Below are positions 54,401-61,445 of a stretch of DNA of 64,000 nt, one piece after another (position 1 is the stretch's first letter; each line of letters begins with the position of its first letter). Location of the stretch: assembly GCA_027486655.1 (NCBI GenBank), contig JAIXOR010000041.1:1-64000 (forward strand), written 5' to 3'. Position numbers and translations under genes: made by a program. The notes below the pieces were generated by a model. It was not told the DNA's origin and searched no databases. It saw only the letters and a program-made list of their open reading frames with translations. Source of the DNA: Verrucomicrobiaceae bacterium. GTDB taxonomy: Bacteria > Verrucomicrobiota > Verrucomicrobiia > Verrucomicrobiales > Akkermansiaceae.

Positions 54401-54857
54401 AGGTCATGCGGGCCGCGCGTTTCCATCCGCCGGGCTGTGAGCCATCGAGCCAGACGTGGAAGTCGTTCGGCTTCATGCCCGGGTATTCGAGGAAGTTCGG
54501 GCCATTGCCATTGTGGTTGAACACAATGTCCGGATAGACCTTCACATCCGAGAAGTGCAGGTGATCCACCATGTGCCGGAGCTGACCGCGGTTTCCATAT
54601 CGCGTTTCCACGGTGCCGCGCTGCGGGATGTCACCGAGGTCGAATCGGTCGTAGAGCGAGTAGCCGACATTCGCCCACTTGTTGTTTCCGGCGACCGGCG
54701 ATTTGCAAGGCGATGGAATCCACAAGGCATCGTAACCGATCTCCGCGATCTCGGGGGTGCGACGGTTGATTTCGTCCCAATCTGCTTCGAAAAACTGGAG
54801 GATGACTTCCGAGTGCGCGAGAGACGAAAGGAGTGTGAGGAAAAGGAGAGGACGCAT
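48432..54857 (-). CDS. secreted alpha-amylase-like protein with two GH13 catalytic domains
   Basis: 2141 residues with signal peptide MRPLLFLTLLSSLAHS. The first GH13 domain (about 17-420) has Asp243 in GFRLDAGKH, Glu298 in FNEIFAGG and Asp361 in HSHDQPG. Ig-like and all-beta modules follow, then a calcium-type Asp-rich repeat (DSDGDGLPDD), a glucan-binding-like beta domain, and a module at about 1082-1262 that is shared with the GH57 neighbour. A second GH13 domain (about 1400-1930) has Asp1665 in LRCDFAQ, Glu1694 in FMAESLDG and Asp1778 in SHDEVFPSND. A thrombospondin-3-like repeat (DTDHDGMPDTWE) and a C-terminal beta domain end it. Both sites look active. It probably cuts starch, glycogen or related alpha-glucans outside the cell. 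Confidence 0.9.
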   Translation of the reverse strand: MRPLLFLTLLSSLAHSEVILQFFEADWDEINRRTPEIAEIGYDALWIPSPCKSPVAGNNKWANVGYSLYDRFDLGDIPQRGTVETRYGNRGQLRHMVDHLHFSDVKVYPDIVFNHNGNGPNFLEYPGMKPNDFHVWLDGSQPGGWKRAARMTSYDDISNGYGGTFKEELVSLIDIVTEPDGRFTNNSPYAPEPSPFVRHPGQYDKYPFHNPGDTLPNENVRQMLSRWTHWLGNAMDYDGFRLDAGKHVVREFYGGPGSGFLHEAQWNFDQRRGNTYDANVPDLYKNETRRKDMLMFNEIFAGGSSNFDYWRQGNVKMRYLDFPAKQQIVGNAFSNGNLGALSSLGVALDPTEGVSFVHSHDQPGPNKMDLAYAWLLTKAGVPIVYFSGNNISWDDKNAGRTWVLPGTGNALGDYNNVVPNLVYIHNQFARGKEWNRWSDNDFHAHERYVDGNGNSSPDSGEGVLLVALNDSGSDQTKTLQTSFPSGTVLKDYTGNQSATPIVNGSGQVTITVPARSGQGYVCYAPYVAEGPVSGEALRFTQSGTAVGTMPWVVPGGRDAPSKSRNIPRITGNSVDIEVRYTDPNGGSVNNTLIKWGQGRNLNASATDLTGNDMVSGGFEQATFSGGIWKLTADLTGVPEGLHTIKARLFNTRTAGLPALYQTFTKTVYVDRSGPDLVIETPATSATVAGDVVALIRNSDRTAARIETRVDGGSWSDAVQTQRGVWKANLTGLSAGSHTLEVRSTEDNGASSPAQINTSTASRSFTVTQPSFTFAINHAEGAVIRLPFFNTTLTVPVGVNASQVKLWWNGYEMTGLTVNGSTVSHTFDGRYVSGGVPQRLSGAFINGTHFFEAELTYGGETKRLSRKVIFNLYGNNLTDSDGDGLPDDVELPGFTNGAYASQGFPGDSNEDTIPNNGENWTRTNPLNENTNYAGSWDGDEDWDNDGVSNLVEVQRGFTDSGNAFQYNIYNASSVPPSSVASTATWTLAPSGGGAQTMAIRYRPNNGPLSSATTIELKLIVNGGAAQYFTMTNAGGGLWTYTAPLPAGSTSATISFQTPGGGTTDANTAWNNINVTLSTEAFTMNGLLDSANYLIADNGMRIWAAVKGNKLYFATWSSQGGTNDHFLLLTNNFGNPAAHPWAKAGNANFWYGGWPWLAGEGDTGASPFSALNNGGAAGRKAMGSGGNVLEGEIDLVQVFGSVPKVIYLAALAYGDNDGAGILSQCPVAWSADNNLTIPEYAAVRVDSIRDENSDGYFDAGKPALESEVDAAVADANYGLRRFFINEAASETANLTLRFTPNGNPALSVTDVEVVTNLNRRDHAVIQEDLSTVTTTSNTYHRAYPMTESGGVWSATLSVNRCGAYRATVRYRIGGSGPFYFTDNGQRRDLAIVVSPKSALDLNMYEVNPAIVEATSDSKSGRSTFRDLWMANTDRPDIVNVNHFTNLGVNMIWLQPIHPIGIDARGTDPSTSAPYDPGSPYAVKDYWKIASSLGADDTESGALTEFQNAVSQFDTAGVGIMMDGTFNHSAPDAVLGQGAANLFAWATNPNAEIRNAKPGWFSKTGNYLLPAANASEVAVAPDRSDFGKWTDVRELYFGNYDALVKYASPSHTEEFLLERDDLETLSTETRDLWEYFAHYPIYWLDKTGHPVGTPTSQAYKGIDGLRCDFAQGLPSQFWEYCINKTRSVKWNFVFMAESLDGYREVGGSKRHGVGYRSARHFDVLNENIVFHWRDTHFGYPANGAGTGNAGNRSTASTFNAYNNRRQAYEGVVLLNNLTSHDEVFPSNDTYALIQAYAQLGALDGIPMLMYGQEAGAQNDFAAYGFSGISNNSRNWTRYESNFGKSIPNFKRWNSMTSVWTNRDWTAQDLYGRINRARLANPALRGKGEYFLSRTGGLGMDNNLFAVAKYQQAGTPASSQNVVFCFANTDYAASANRTATFDLSASVPGGANWFGIEPGKTYNLTNELAADPDAPVWTTDRTGSDLIANGLTVSLTGSVTGLNQAQYLRLVDTSVPADTDHDGMPDTWETANGLDPNNPNDATADDDGDGQSNLHEFLAGTDPQSTGSRLAVSSMTRGATTVTLTWSSVSGKSYHIQSSADLSFWQTEESSPGVPLLIGATGSQTSQEIPAPAGPRRFYRITVAP

Positions 54858-54872
54858 GGGTTTGAGGGAGAG

Positions 54873-54902
54873 AATAGGTCGAATAGGTCCTATGTGACCT
54901 AT
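54873..54902. repeat. short direct and inverted repeat AATAGGTC between GH57 and GH13 genes
   Basis: AATAGGTC occurs twice with a one-base spacer (54873-54880 and 54882-54889), and its complement GACCTAT lies at 54896-54902, forming a 7-bp stem with a six-base loop. It overlaps the GH57 stop codon, so it is in the GH57-GH13 mRNA. It could be a regulatory site or one copy of an intergenic repeat family. Confidence 0.6.
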
Positions 54903-57900
54903 GGGATGAGGACGACGCGGAAGAAACGCTTCGTCTCGACCGGATTGAGGGCGATGCTGGTGCTGGTGCTCATTTCAGAAGCACCGGCCGTGAATGTGGC
55001 TCCGGGCACGTCGGTCCACGATCCGCCGGCGAGGGTGTCGCTGGTTTGGATCTTGTAACTCCGGCCGGGGAAACAATTCCACGAGATGCCGAAGTTGTTG
55101 CCCGTGCGGCCGGATGCGGTGACCACGAAACCGATGCCGGGTTCGAGTCGGTCGTAGGTGCCGTTCGCATCCTCGTCGCGAAGGGCTTCGAGAGGGATCG
55201 AAAGCAGTTCGTTGGGATCCACGTTGCCGTTGTCGAGGACCATGGATGGAGCCTGGGATCCGAGAATGCCCGCATCGGCGGTCTGATAGGCGAGCGAAGC
55301 GAAATAAAGCGTGGCAGGAGGCGCGCCGAAGGCCTCGGCAATGTTGATCACGCCTTCCATTTGTTGCCCGGTGGCCCGCGCGGTCTGCACGGTGGCCCCA
55401 TTGGCATTGAACCAGCCGATGTAGTTGTTAGAACTCTCCGCTCCAAGAAACGGCGAGCCCGCGGGCAGCGCCGTGGTTCCAGCCTTGCCCCATGGAGCGG
55501 CGGTGGTGGCACCGGCGAGCGCGGAGTTTCCGACGAGGATGAAGTGATCGTTTCCAAACTCCCCGGGCGACCAGGTGGCAACATACAGCAGGTTACCGCG
55601 CAGCGCGGCGTGGATCGTCATGCCGGGATTCGACAGGCGGTATCCGGCGGAGTCGGCGATGCCATCCATCAGGAACGGGATCGGCTCCGGATTCGGCGGA
55701 GGCGCGGCGCTCGTCGTCGCCTGCGCGGTGGTGGTGGAAACGGTGGTGCCCGCCGCGTTTCGCGATGCGATGGCATAGGTGTATGTGGTGGAGGGAACGA
55801 GGCCGGAATCGCTCCAGGTCAAACCGTTCGTCACGCCAATCTCCTCGCCATTGCGATAGACGAGGTATTCCGCGGCACCAACGGCGCTCAGCCAATCGAC
55901 ACGAATGCCGGTGTGGCTGAGCGCGGTGGCGGCAAGCCCGGTGGGAGCGGAAGGCGGACTGCCGAGGCTGTCCGTCGTGGCGGAAACCACGGCGCTCTGA
56001 GCGGAATCACCAGAGGCGTTGCGGGCAAGCACCGTGTAAGCATAGGTCATGGAAGGCTGGAGGCCGCTGTCCGACCAGCTTGGGGTCGTCGGATTCGCGA
56101 TTTCCACCGCATCGCGGAAGACCACGTAGGAAGTGGCGCCAGAGGAAACGCTCCATGAGAGGTTCACCGATGAAGTCCCCGAAGCCGTTGCTGTTAGGTT
56201 GGCGGGAATCGCCGGGGGCGAACCGCCGCCGGATGGAGTCACGGTGAAATGCCAATCCTGTCCGCTGTTGTTGTCCCACGGCTGGGTGTTCTGGCCTTCG
56301 GCGTTTCCGGTGAACACCATGTCGAGCACGGTCGTTCCGGCGGTCGGTTGGATGGTGTAGGTCCACTTGCCGTCGACCAATGTCATTGCCGGACGCGGCG
56401 TGATGCGGTTCTGCCAGCCGTTGCGACCGGTGTGAATGTAAACTTGGGGAGCGCTGGCGAGATTCCGCCCCGCAGGATTGTAGGTCACGGTGACTGCCTG
56501 CGCGTCGGTCGGGTTGGCGGGGGAAATCGACACCACCGGAGAAGGATCCGGGTTTCCGCCGCTGCCATTGTCGTCCTCGACGAAAACATGCTGGATCTCC
56601 GACTTGTGGAGGTTGCCCTTCGCATCCACCGCCTCGATGTAGTAGTCGAGCAGCTTGCCGCGGAAGTTGGCGACGTTGTCGTTGGTGATCTTCGCGAAGT
56701 AGTAGTCCGCGACTTCGTTGGTGGGCAGAAAGTAATCGATCTGAGAATTGGACGCCGCGGCATTGAGCGCCTCGCGGGTTTTCGGGAGCAGCCGCTTGGT
56801 CATCGGAATCGAGATCCACGATCCCACCTCCGCTCCGCCGGAGTACGTCTCGTTTTGGTTAGAGGCCAGCGGGTTCGTGCCGTCACTATCAACACGCACC
56901 TTCACGGTCACGCCGTTGTTGGGAATGCCGGAAAGGTCGTAGGCATGGGTCCAGATGTAGAAATCCGAGCCCATCTTCTTGAGAAACCGCTCGTCGCCAC
57001 CGGGCACGCGGTTGAACCAACCGAAGGTGTAGCCGCCGGGGTTGTAAGGAAAACGCTGCGGTTTGAGCACCGTGGGCGGGGTGCGGTCGTTGTCGCGACG
57101 CGTTTGGGTCATCCAAGGCGTGAGTTTCTCGACCGCACGGCGGGTGGCGAGGCCGGGTTTGACTTCGTCGTCATTGCCAAGGCCGCCGTAGTAGTTGAAC
57201 CCGGAGTCAAGGCCATGCAGGTAGATGTGCCACGCGAGCTCGACATCGTTCGGAGCGGTCCAAGCTCCGTTCCAGTCGTAAGGAGCTTGGATCTTCCATG
57301 CGTTCACGCTGCCGCCCTCGTCCCTGAGGATCTGCTCGGCCGTCTCGCACCAATTCGCGCCGGCCATGAGCGGCGCATAGCTGTAAAACTTCAGCGCAAA
57401 GCCCGGAGTTTCCATGTCGATCTGCGTGCCCGGAACCCGATTGGTCGCACCGATGGCGGCATTCGCGACGGGAGGCTCGATCCATTTGAGGAAGTAGGGC
57501 GAGCCGTAGCACATTTCCGGGAAAATCCAGGCTCCATCCTCAATGTGGGCCATTTGCGCGTTCGCTCCATGGGCGTTCACAAAATCCTGCGGCGCATTGC
57601 GGCGATAGCCCGCGGCGTTCGCATCATTGAAAAACTGCGGTGTCGCCTCAAACCACGAGCTCGATCCCCCGCCCCAGGCGTTGTCGCCGTCGGTGGCGGG
57701 CATCACGATCGCTGGACGCGATGAATCCGTGGAGAACGGCGCGATGAACTGCTGGATCTTGCCGATGCCTTCGTTCGCATAGCCAAAACGATAGCTCAGC
57801 ACGTCATCCGAAGGCACGGCGACCATGGTTTTCTCGGCACCGGTTTCCGGGTTCACATACTTCACCTTGTGGAGCTGATAGGCATAGGGAGAGACGTTCC

Positions 57901-58762
57901 AGGCGGCGTTTCCCGGATTCGGTTCGCCATACCACCAGCCATCCGTGGGTGATGGGCCGATCTGGTCCGCTTTGTTCGGCGGGCTGGAGTAGATGTTGTA
58001 GGAGCCCGCGGGATTCGCCTTCGTGTTGTAGGTCGGACAAGTGCGGCTGATGTGGTGGCTGGGAACGATGAGCCACTCGTATCCCTCGTCCACGAGCACA
58101 TCGATGATGTGGCGGGAGTAGGCCATTTCCGTCGGGAAGAATCCCTTCGAATGATCGGATAGATTCGAATTTCCATTCCACGCCTTCCAGTAGGCCTGTT
58201 TGAAAATCTGGAGTTCCTTGCGCAGCACCGGCTTGGGCAGCAAGGGAGCGAGCGAGTGGTGATAGGTAAAACCCACCAGATCCATGCGCCGTGAGCCGGA
58301 AGGCGTGAACCAGTTGCGCGCCTCGCGGTTTCCATTCCACCAGCCGCCACCGTATCCGAGCTGGTTGTTGGCACCGAGTTGGCGCACGCCATCGATCAGC
58401 GAGCCCGAATAACTCATGGCAAAACCCGCTTCGCTGGCGAGACCGGCGAGCGAATTGCGCGGGCCGCTCTGATAGGAAGTCACGCGGTCCTGCACGCTGA
58501 AGATCTGCTCCAGATCATTCTGCGGGTGGAGGTTCGGACTGAGTCCGCCGTAGTTCTGGCCGGGTTTCAGACGGATCGAGTCCGCCGCATACTGCACGCG
58601 GCTGTTCTGCCCGCCGGGGTCGTTCGCGTTCCACTCCGGCCAATAGGTCGGTTGATGGTTGTGCCAAAAGCGGGAAACGCGGACCGTTTGCGCGGCCAAA
58701 GGCGGCATGCCAGCCACTCCGAGCGCGATGGCCCCCGCGAGGATCGGTGCGGAAGGTCTCAT
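54899..58762 (-). CDS. secreted GH57-like glycoside hydrolase with CBM, Fn3 and shared C-terminal modules
   Basis: 1287 residues from the ATG at 58762 (signal peptide MRPSAPILAGAIALGVAGM); a GTG six codons upstream is possible. The GH57 signatures are WHNHQPTYW at 33-41, Glu212 in GFFPTEMAYS (nucleophile candidate) and ATDGDNAWGG with Asp358/Asp360 (acid/base candidate). After the catalytic part come a CBM25-like beta module (about 741-845; VYIHTGRNGWQN), two fibronectin-III domains (about 850-935 and 938-1025), a module of about 1032-1209 shared with the GH13 neighbour, and a short C-terminal beta domain. GH57 enzymes cut alpha-glucans; most are cytoplasmic, so export is noteworthy. The exact specificity is not readable. 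Confidence 0.85.
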   Translation of the reverse strand: MRPSAPILAGAIALGVAGMPPLAAQTVRVSRFWHNHQPTYWPEWNANDPGGQNSRVQYAADSIRLKPGQNYGGLSPNLHPQNDLEQIFSVQDRVTSYQSGPRNSLAGLASEAGFAMSYSGSLIDGVRQLGANNQLGYGGGWWNGNREARNWFTPSGSRRMDLVGFTYHHSLAPLLPKPVLRKELQIFKQAYWKAWNGNSNLSDHSKGFFPTEMAYSRHIIDVLVDEGYEWLIVPSHHISRTCPTYNTKANPAGSYNIYSSPPNKADQIGPSPTDGWWYGEPNPGNAAWNVSPYAYQLHKVKYVNPETGAEKTMVAVPSDDVLSYRFGYANEGIGKIQQFIAPFSTDSSRPAIVMPATDGDNAWGGGSSSWFEATPQFFNDANAAGYRRNAPQDFVNAHGANAQMAHIEDGAWIFPEMCYGSPYFLKWIEPPVANAAIGATNRVPGTQIDMETPGFALKFYSYAPLMAGANWCETAEQILRDEGGSVNAWKIQAPYDWNGAWTAPNDVELAWHIYLHGLDSGFNYYGGLGNDDEVKPGLATRRAVEKLTPWMTQTRRDNDRTPPTVLKPQRFPYNPGGYTFGWFNRVPGGDERFLKKMGSDFYIWTHAYDLSGIPNNGVTVKVRVDSDGTNPLASNQNETYSGGAEVGSWISIPMTKRLLPKTREALNAAASNSQIDYFLPTNEVADYYFAKITNDNVANFRGKLLDYYIEAVDAKGNLHKSEIQHVFVEDDNGSGGNPDPSPVVSISPANPTDAQAVTVTYNPAGRNLASAPQVYIHTGRNGWQNRITPRPAMTLVDGKWTYTIQPTAGTTVLDMVFTGNAEGQNTQPWDNNSGQDWHFTVTPSGGGSPPAIPANLTATASGTSSVNLSWSVSSGATSYVVFRDAVEIANPTTPSWSDSGLQPSMTYAYTVLARNASGDSAQSAVVSATTDSLGSPPSAPTGLAATALSHTGIRVDWLSAVGAAEYLVYRNGEEIGVTNGLTWSDSGLVPSTTYTYAIASRNAAGTTVSTTTAQATTSAAPPPNPEPIPFLMDGIADSAGYRLSNPGMTIHAALRGNLLYVATWSPGEFGNDHFILVGNSALAGATTAAPWGKAGTTALPAGSPFLGAESSNNYIGWFNANGATVQTARATGQQMEGVINIAEAFGAPPATLYFASLAYQTADAGILGSQAPSMVLDNGNVDPNELLSIPLEALRDEDANGTYDRLEPGIGFVVTASGRTGNNFGISWNCFPGRSYKIQTSDTLAGGSWTDVPGATFTAGASEMSTSTSIALNPVETKRFFRVVLIP

Positions 58763-58838
58763 GAATCTGGGTTTATGCACCTTCCAAATGTCGGTGCACG
58801 ATGCCGAGTTTAGAGAATTTCCCCGGCGATGAAGGACA

Positions 58839-60167
58839 TCATCCCCCGCCGCTTCGGATTTTCAGGGAATCCACGGTGAGAGCGGCCCCGGCGGAGGCAC
58901 CGAGCCGGATCTCGTCGAAGCGGGTGCCGGGCGGAAGTTTCCCACGGCAGAAAGGAGCCTTCAGCGGAAGCCCCCCCTCATGCAAGGTGATGTCCCCACG
59001 GCGGAGATCATAGCGAAGCGTGACCATTCCCGGCCCGACCACGGGCTTCTCTGGCAGGATCACGGGAATGCGTTGTTTCACATCGAGTGACCAAGTGGAT
59101 TTGGTTCCAAAAGAATCGCCGAAGAACAACATCTCCTCGCCCTTGCGGAAGAAGCTCATCCCGGCCCAACCATCGGTATGAAAATCCGCTCCCACGGGTT
59201 TCCCGACATCGAGAGTCACCAGCAGGACCGAGTTTTCCCCGAGCGGCACGGGTTCCGGAAACGCGAAGAACACCGCGTAGTTGCTGCCCTCGATGCGTTG
59301 GGTTGTGAGCGACGGATTGCCGTATTCAACCCGCCAGCGTGGTCGTTCAAAGGGGCCCGTCTCCAGGGTTTGAAAGCGCCCGAGGTTTTTCGCGAAGGTC
59401 CTGCCGTCCGAGGTCATGGGTTCGGGCAGGCCTGCCGCATTCACGCGGACGGCATCGCCTCCCGCGAGGAAGAGGGAGTCGCCGGTTTTCGGGCGCACTT
59501 CCACCCGGCCTTCCATGACATGAAGTTCGTCGAGCCCGCTGGCGGGCACCTCGAGGCCGAATTCGGTGCCCTCGTCGACCACGGTGATGCGCGGGGTGGA
59601 AACGGTGAGCGCGCCTCCGCTGCCCCCTCTCCGGAAAAAGCCGACGCCACTTTCCAGATGCATCGAGTCCTTGTCCAGAAATGTGAGGATGGCCGGTCCT
59701 TCGATCAAGGCGGAGACCGAGGGTTCGAGGGAAACGGCGGCCCGTCCCTGGTCGAGACGCAGGGTGGTGCCGGCGTCCACCCCGGTGGCACCACCAAGGT
59801 TCCGAGAGCGGCCATCCAGGTTCCACACCGCGTCGAGGGAAAAGGTCAGCACGGCGGGGTCCGCACCGGCAGAGCGGTTCTCCCAGGGCTTGAATCCGAA
59901 GACCAGCACGGCGAGCGACAGGGCGGCGGCAATACCCAGCAGCAGGAGAATCCGCCCGGCACTCCAGCCAGGGCGTGCTGGCGCATCCGATACTGGAAAT
60001 CCACCTTCGAACTCCTCGCTGAGCGTGTGGTGAAGGAGTGCATATCCCTGATAGAGTTCCTGCAGCTCCGGCTCGGATCGCAAGCGCTCCTGGAACGCAT
60101 CGAACTGCTCGGGCGTCATTTCGCCATCCAGCACCTGCTGGACCATATGGTGATCCTGCTTTTTCAT
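58839..60167 (-). CDS. FecR-like membrane protein (sigma factor partner)
   Basis: 442 residues from the ATG at 60167. A cytoplasmic N-terminal helical domain of about 70 residues (MVQQVLDGEMTPEQFDAFQERL) resembles anti-sigma factors; a membrane segment follows at 73-92 (ILLLLGIAAALSLAVLVFGF), then a periplasmic FecR-like beta region (about residues 140-260; GVGFFRRGGSGGALTVSTPRITVVDEGTEFGL) and a C-terminal all-beta domain with lectin-like composition. Its start overlaps the sigma-factor stop (ATGA), a strong sign of a sigma/anti-sigma pair. The GH57 gene follows after 76 bases. Confidence 0.8.
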   Translation of the reverse strand: MKKQDHHMVQQVLDGEMTPEQFDAFQERLRSEPELQELYQGYALLHHTLSEEFEGGFPVSDAPARPGWSAGRILLLLGIAAALSLAVLVFGFKPWENRSAGADPAVLTFSLDAVWNLDGRSRNLGGATGVDAGTTLRLDQGRAAVSLEPSVSALIEGPAILTFLDKDSMHLESGVGFFRRGGSGGALTVSTPRITVVDEGTEFGLEVPASGLDELHVMEGRVEVRPKTGDSLFLAGGDAVRVNAAGLPEPMTSDGRTFAKNLGRFQTLETGPFERPRWRVEYGNPSLTTQRIEGSNYAVFFAFPEPVPLGENSVLLVTLDVGKPVGADFHTDGWAGMSFFRKGEEMLFFGDSFGTKSTWSLDVKQRIPVILPEKPVVGPGMVTLRYDLRRGDITLHEGGLPLKAPFCRGKLPPGTRFDEIRLGASAGAALTVDSLKIRSGGG

Positions 60168-60712
60168 CCGGATTGTCGGGAGGCCGCCTGCATTTCCCGC
60201 TCGATGCAGCGTTTCAAGGAGGCGCGGAGGTTGAAGAGAACCGCCTTCAAAGTGCCCGCGCTGCGGTTGGTGAGCGAGGCATATTCCTGCAGCGAAGAGG
60301 CCGTGGCATATCGATGATGCAGAAGCTCGCGATCCTGCGGGCGGAGCTTCATGAGGCACTTCCTCAAAGCGAGATGCCGCTCCTCAAGCTCGTCCGGCTC
60401 CACCTCGAAGCCGGGGGACATTCTTTGCAGAAGGTCGTCATCAAACACCAGCCAGCCTTGGGAAACCAGCCTGCGCCGGTGGTTGAGCATGTGGTAGCGG
60501 ATGGTCTGGAAGGCCCATGCCTTGAAATTCGTGCCCAGTTCGAAGGACGTCCGCTTTTGCCACAAGGTGATGTTCACTTCCTGAAGCAAGTCCCTTGCCC
60601 CGGAGCCTCCCGGTGCGAGCGACCGGATGTAGGCCAGCATCGAGGTCTGGTGGTTGGTGAGTTCCCGGACGAACTCCTCGGAACCGGCATCATGGTCTGG
60701 GTTTTCGCTCAT
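60164..60712 (-). CDS. RNA polymerase sigma factor, ECF/PVC type
   Basis: 182 residues from the ATG at 60712. Region 2 has RDLLQEVNITLWQKR and FKAWAFQTIRYHMLNHRRR (-10 recognition and core binding); region 4 has LRPQDRELLHHRYATASSLQEYA with an HTH for the -35 box. Linker length is short, as in the Rhodopirellula/Verrucomicrobium sigma group. It overlaps the FecR-like gene by ATGA. With this partner and the two glycoside hydrolases on the same strand, it could direct their expression. Confidence 0.85.
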   Translation of the reverse strand: MSENPDHDAGSEEFVRELTNHQTSMLAYIRSLAPGGSGARDLLQEVNITLWQKRTSFELGTNFKAWAFQTIRYHMLNHRRRLVSQGWLVFDDDLLQRMSPGFEVEPDELEERHLALRKCLMKLRPQDRELLHHRYATASSLQEYASLTNRSAGTLKAVLFNLRASLKRCIEREMQAASRQSG

Positions 60713-60797
60713 GCCTTCCCCAGCATCCCGGATTGTGAGGGGCCCCGCAAGCGGTTTCATCGCGCGGAAACCCGGGCCCCTCCCGGCGCGTCACGAA

Positions 60798-61352
60798 TCA
60801 AACCGAGCACGACTTCCCGTTTCCGCAGCCGCCAGGGACCTTGTTCCAAGGCATCTTGGAGAGCAGGATGGCGAGGCCGCACCAGCCGGTGGCTCCGGCC
60901 ATGGTCAGTCCGCAGCCGAGAAACGCGGGGATGAACGCGAAGTTCTTGTTCACCGTGAGCGCAAGCGCGGAGCTGGCGATCAGGATGAGACCGATGACCA
61001 GCTGGACCTGGCGCATGAGCGGAAGCACCTTGCGCTCGCTGCGTTCCAGCGGAAGTCCGGCGGATTCCCAGGCGAGCACGCCGCCATCAAGGATGACGAG
61101 CTTGTCGCAGCCGGCGGCCTGGAGTTTCTGGAAGGCTTGGTCGGCGCGCTTGCCGCTGCGGCAGATGAGCACGCACTGCTCGGCGTTCGCGGAGGCGGAT
61201 TTCACAGCCGCGGGGTCGAGCTGATCCAGCGGCATCAGATGCGAACCGGAGATGCGCATCTCGTCATGCTCGACGGGCGTGCGGACGTCGATGAGGGCGA
61301 TGTTCCTGCCGGATTGAAGGGACTGCTGGAGTTGGCTTGGCTGGATTTTCAT
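60798..61352 (-). CDS. rhodanese domain with DUF2892 membrane part (YgaP-like)
   Basis: 184 residues. The rhodanese domain covers residues 1-108 with the active-site loop CRSGKRA at 64-70 (persulfide Cys64). Two membrane segments follow (LVIGLILIASSALALTV and FIPAFLGCGLTMAGATGWCGLAIL). A Gly/Cys-rich end (GGCGNGKSC) could bind metal. This matches the E. coli YgaP build, an inner-membrane sulfurtransferase. The gene is divergent from an ArsR regulator with 93 bases between, the usual YgaP/YgaV-like pairing for sulfide or persulfide stress. Confidence 0.88.
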   Translation of the reverse strand: MKIQPSQLQQSLQSGRNIALIDVRTPVEHDEMRISGSHLMPLDQLDPAAVKSASANAEQCVLICRSGKRADQAFQKLQAAGCDKLVILDGGVLAWESAGLPLERSERKVLPLMRQVQLVIGLILIASSALALTVNKNFAFIPAFLGCGLTMAGATGWCGLAILLSKMPWNKVPGGCGNGKSCSV

Positions 61353-61385
61353 AGGGAGTCGGTAGCGGTTTTGTTCTCTGACATG

Positions 61386-61414
61386 AACATATTCTCATAT
61401 AGTTATACTTGCAA
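61386..61414 (-). promoter_or_regulatory. candidate promoter of the rhodanese gene in the divergent region
   Basis: On the minus strand TTGCAA (61409-61414) and TATGTT (61386-61391) are separated by 17 bases in an AT-rich stretch between two divergent genes. Each box matches consensus at four of six positions. The ArsR-type regulator would be expected to bind here. Confidence 0.5.
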
Positions 61415-61445
61415 GGGAAATTTCGAGGGTTTATGGTCCCCGGCG

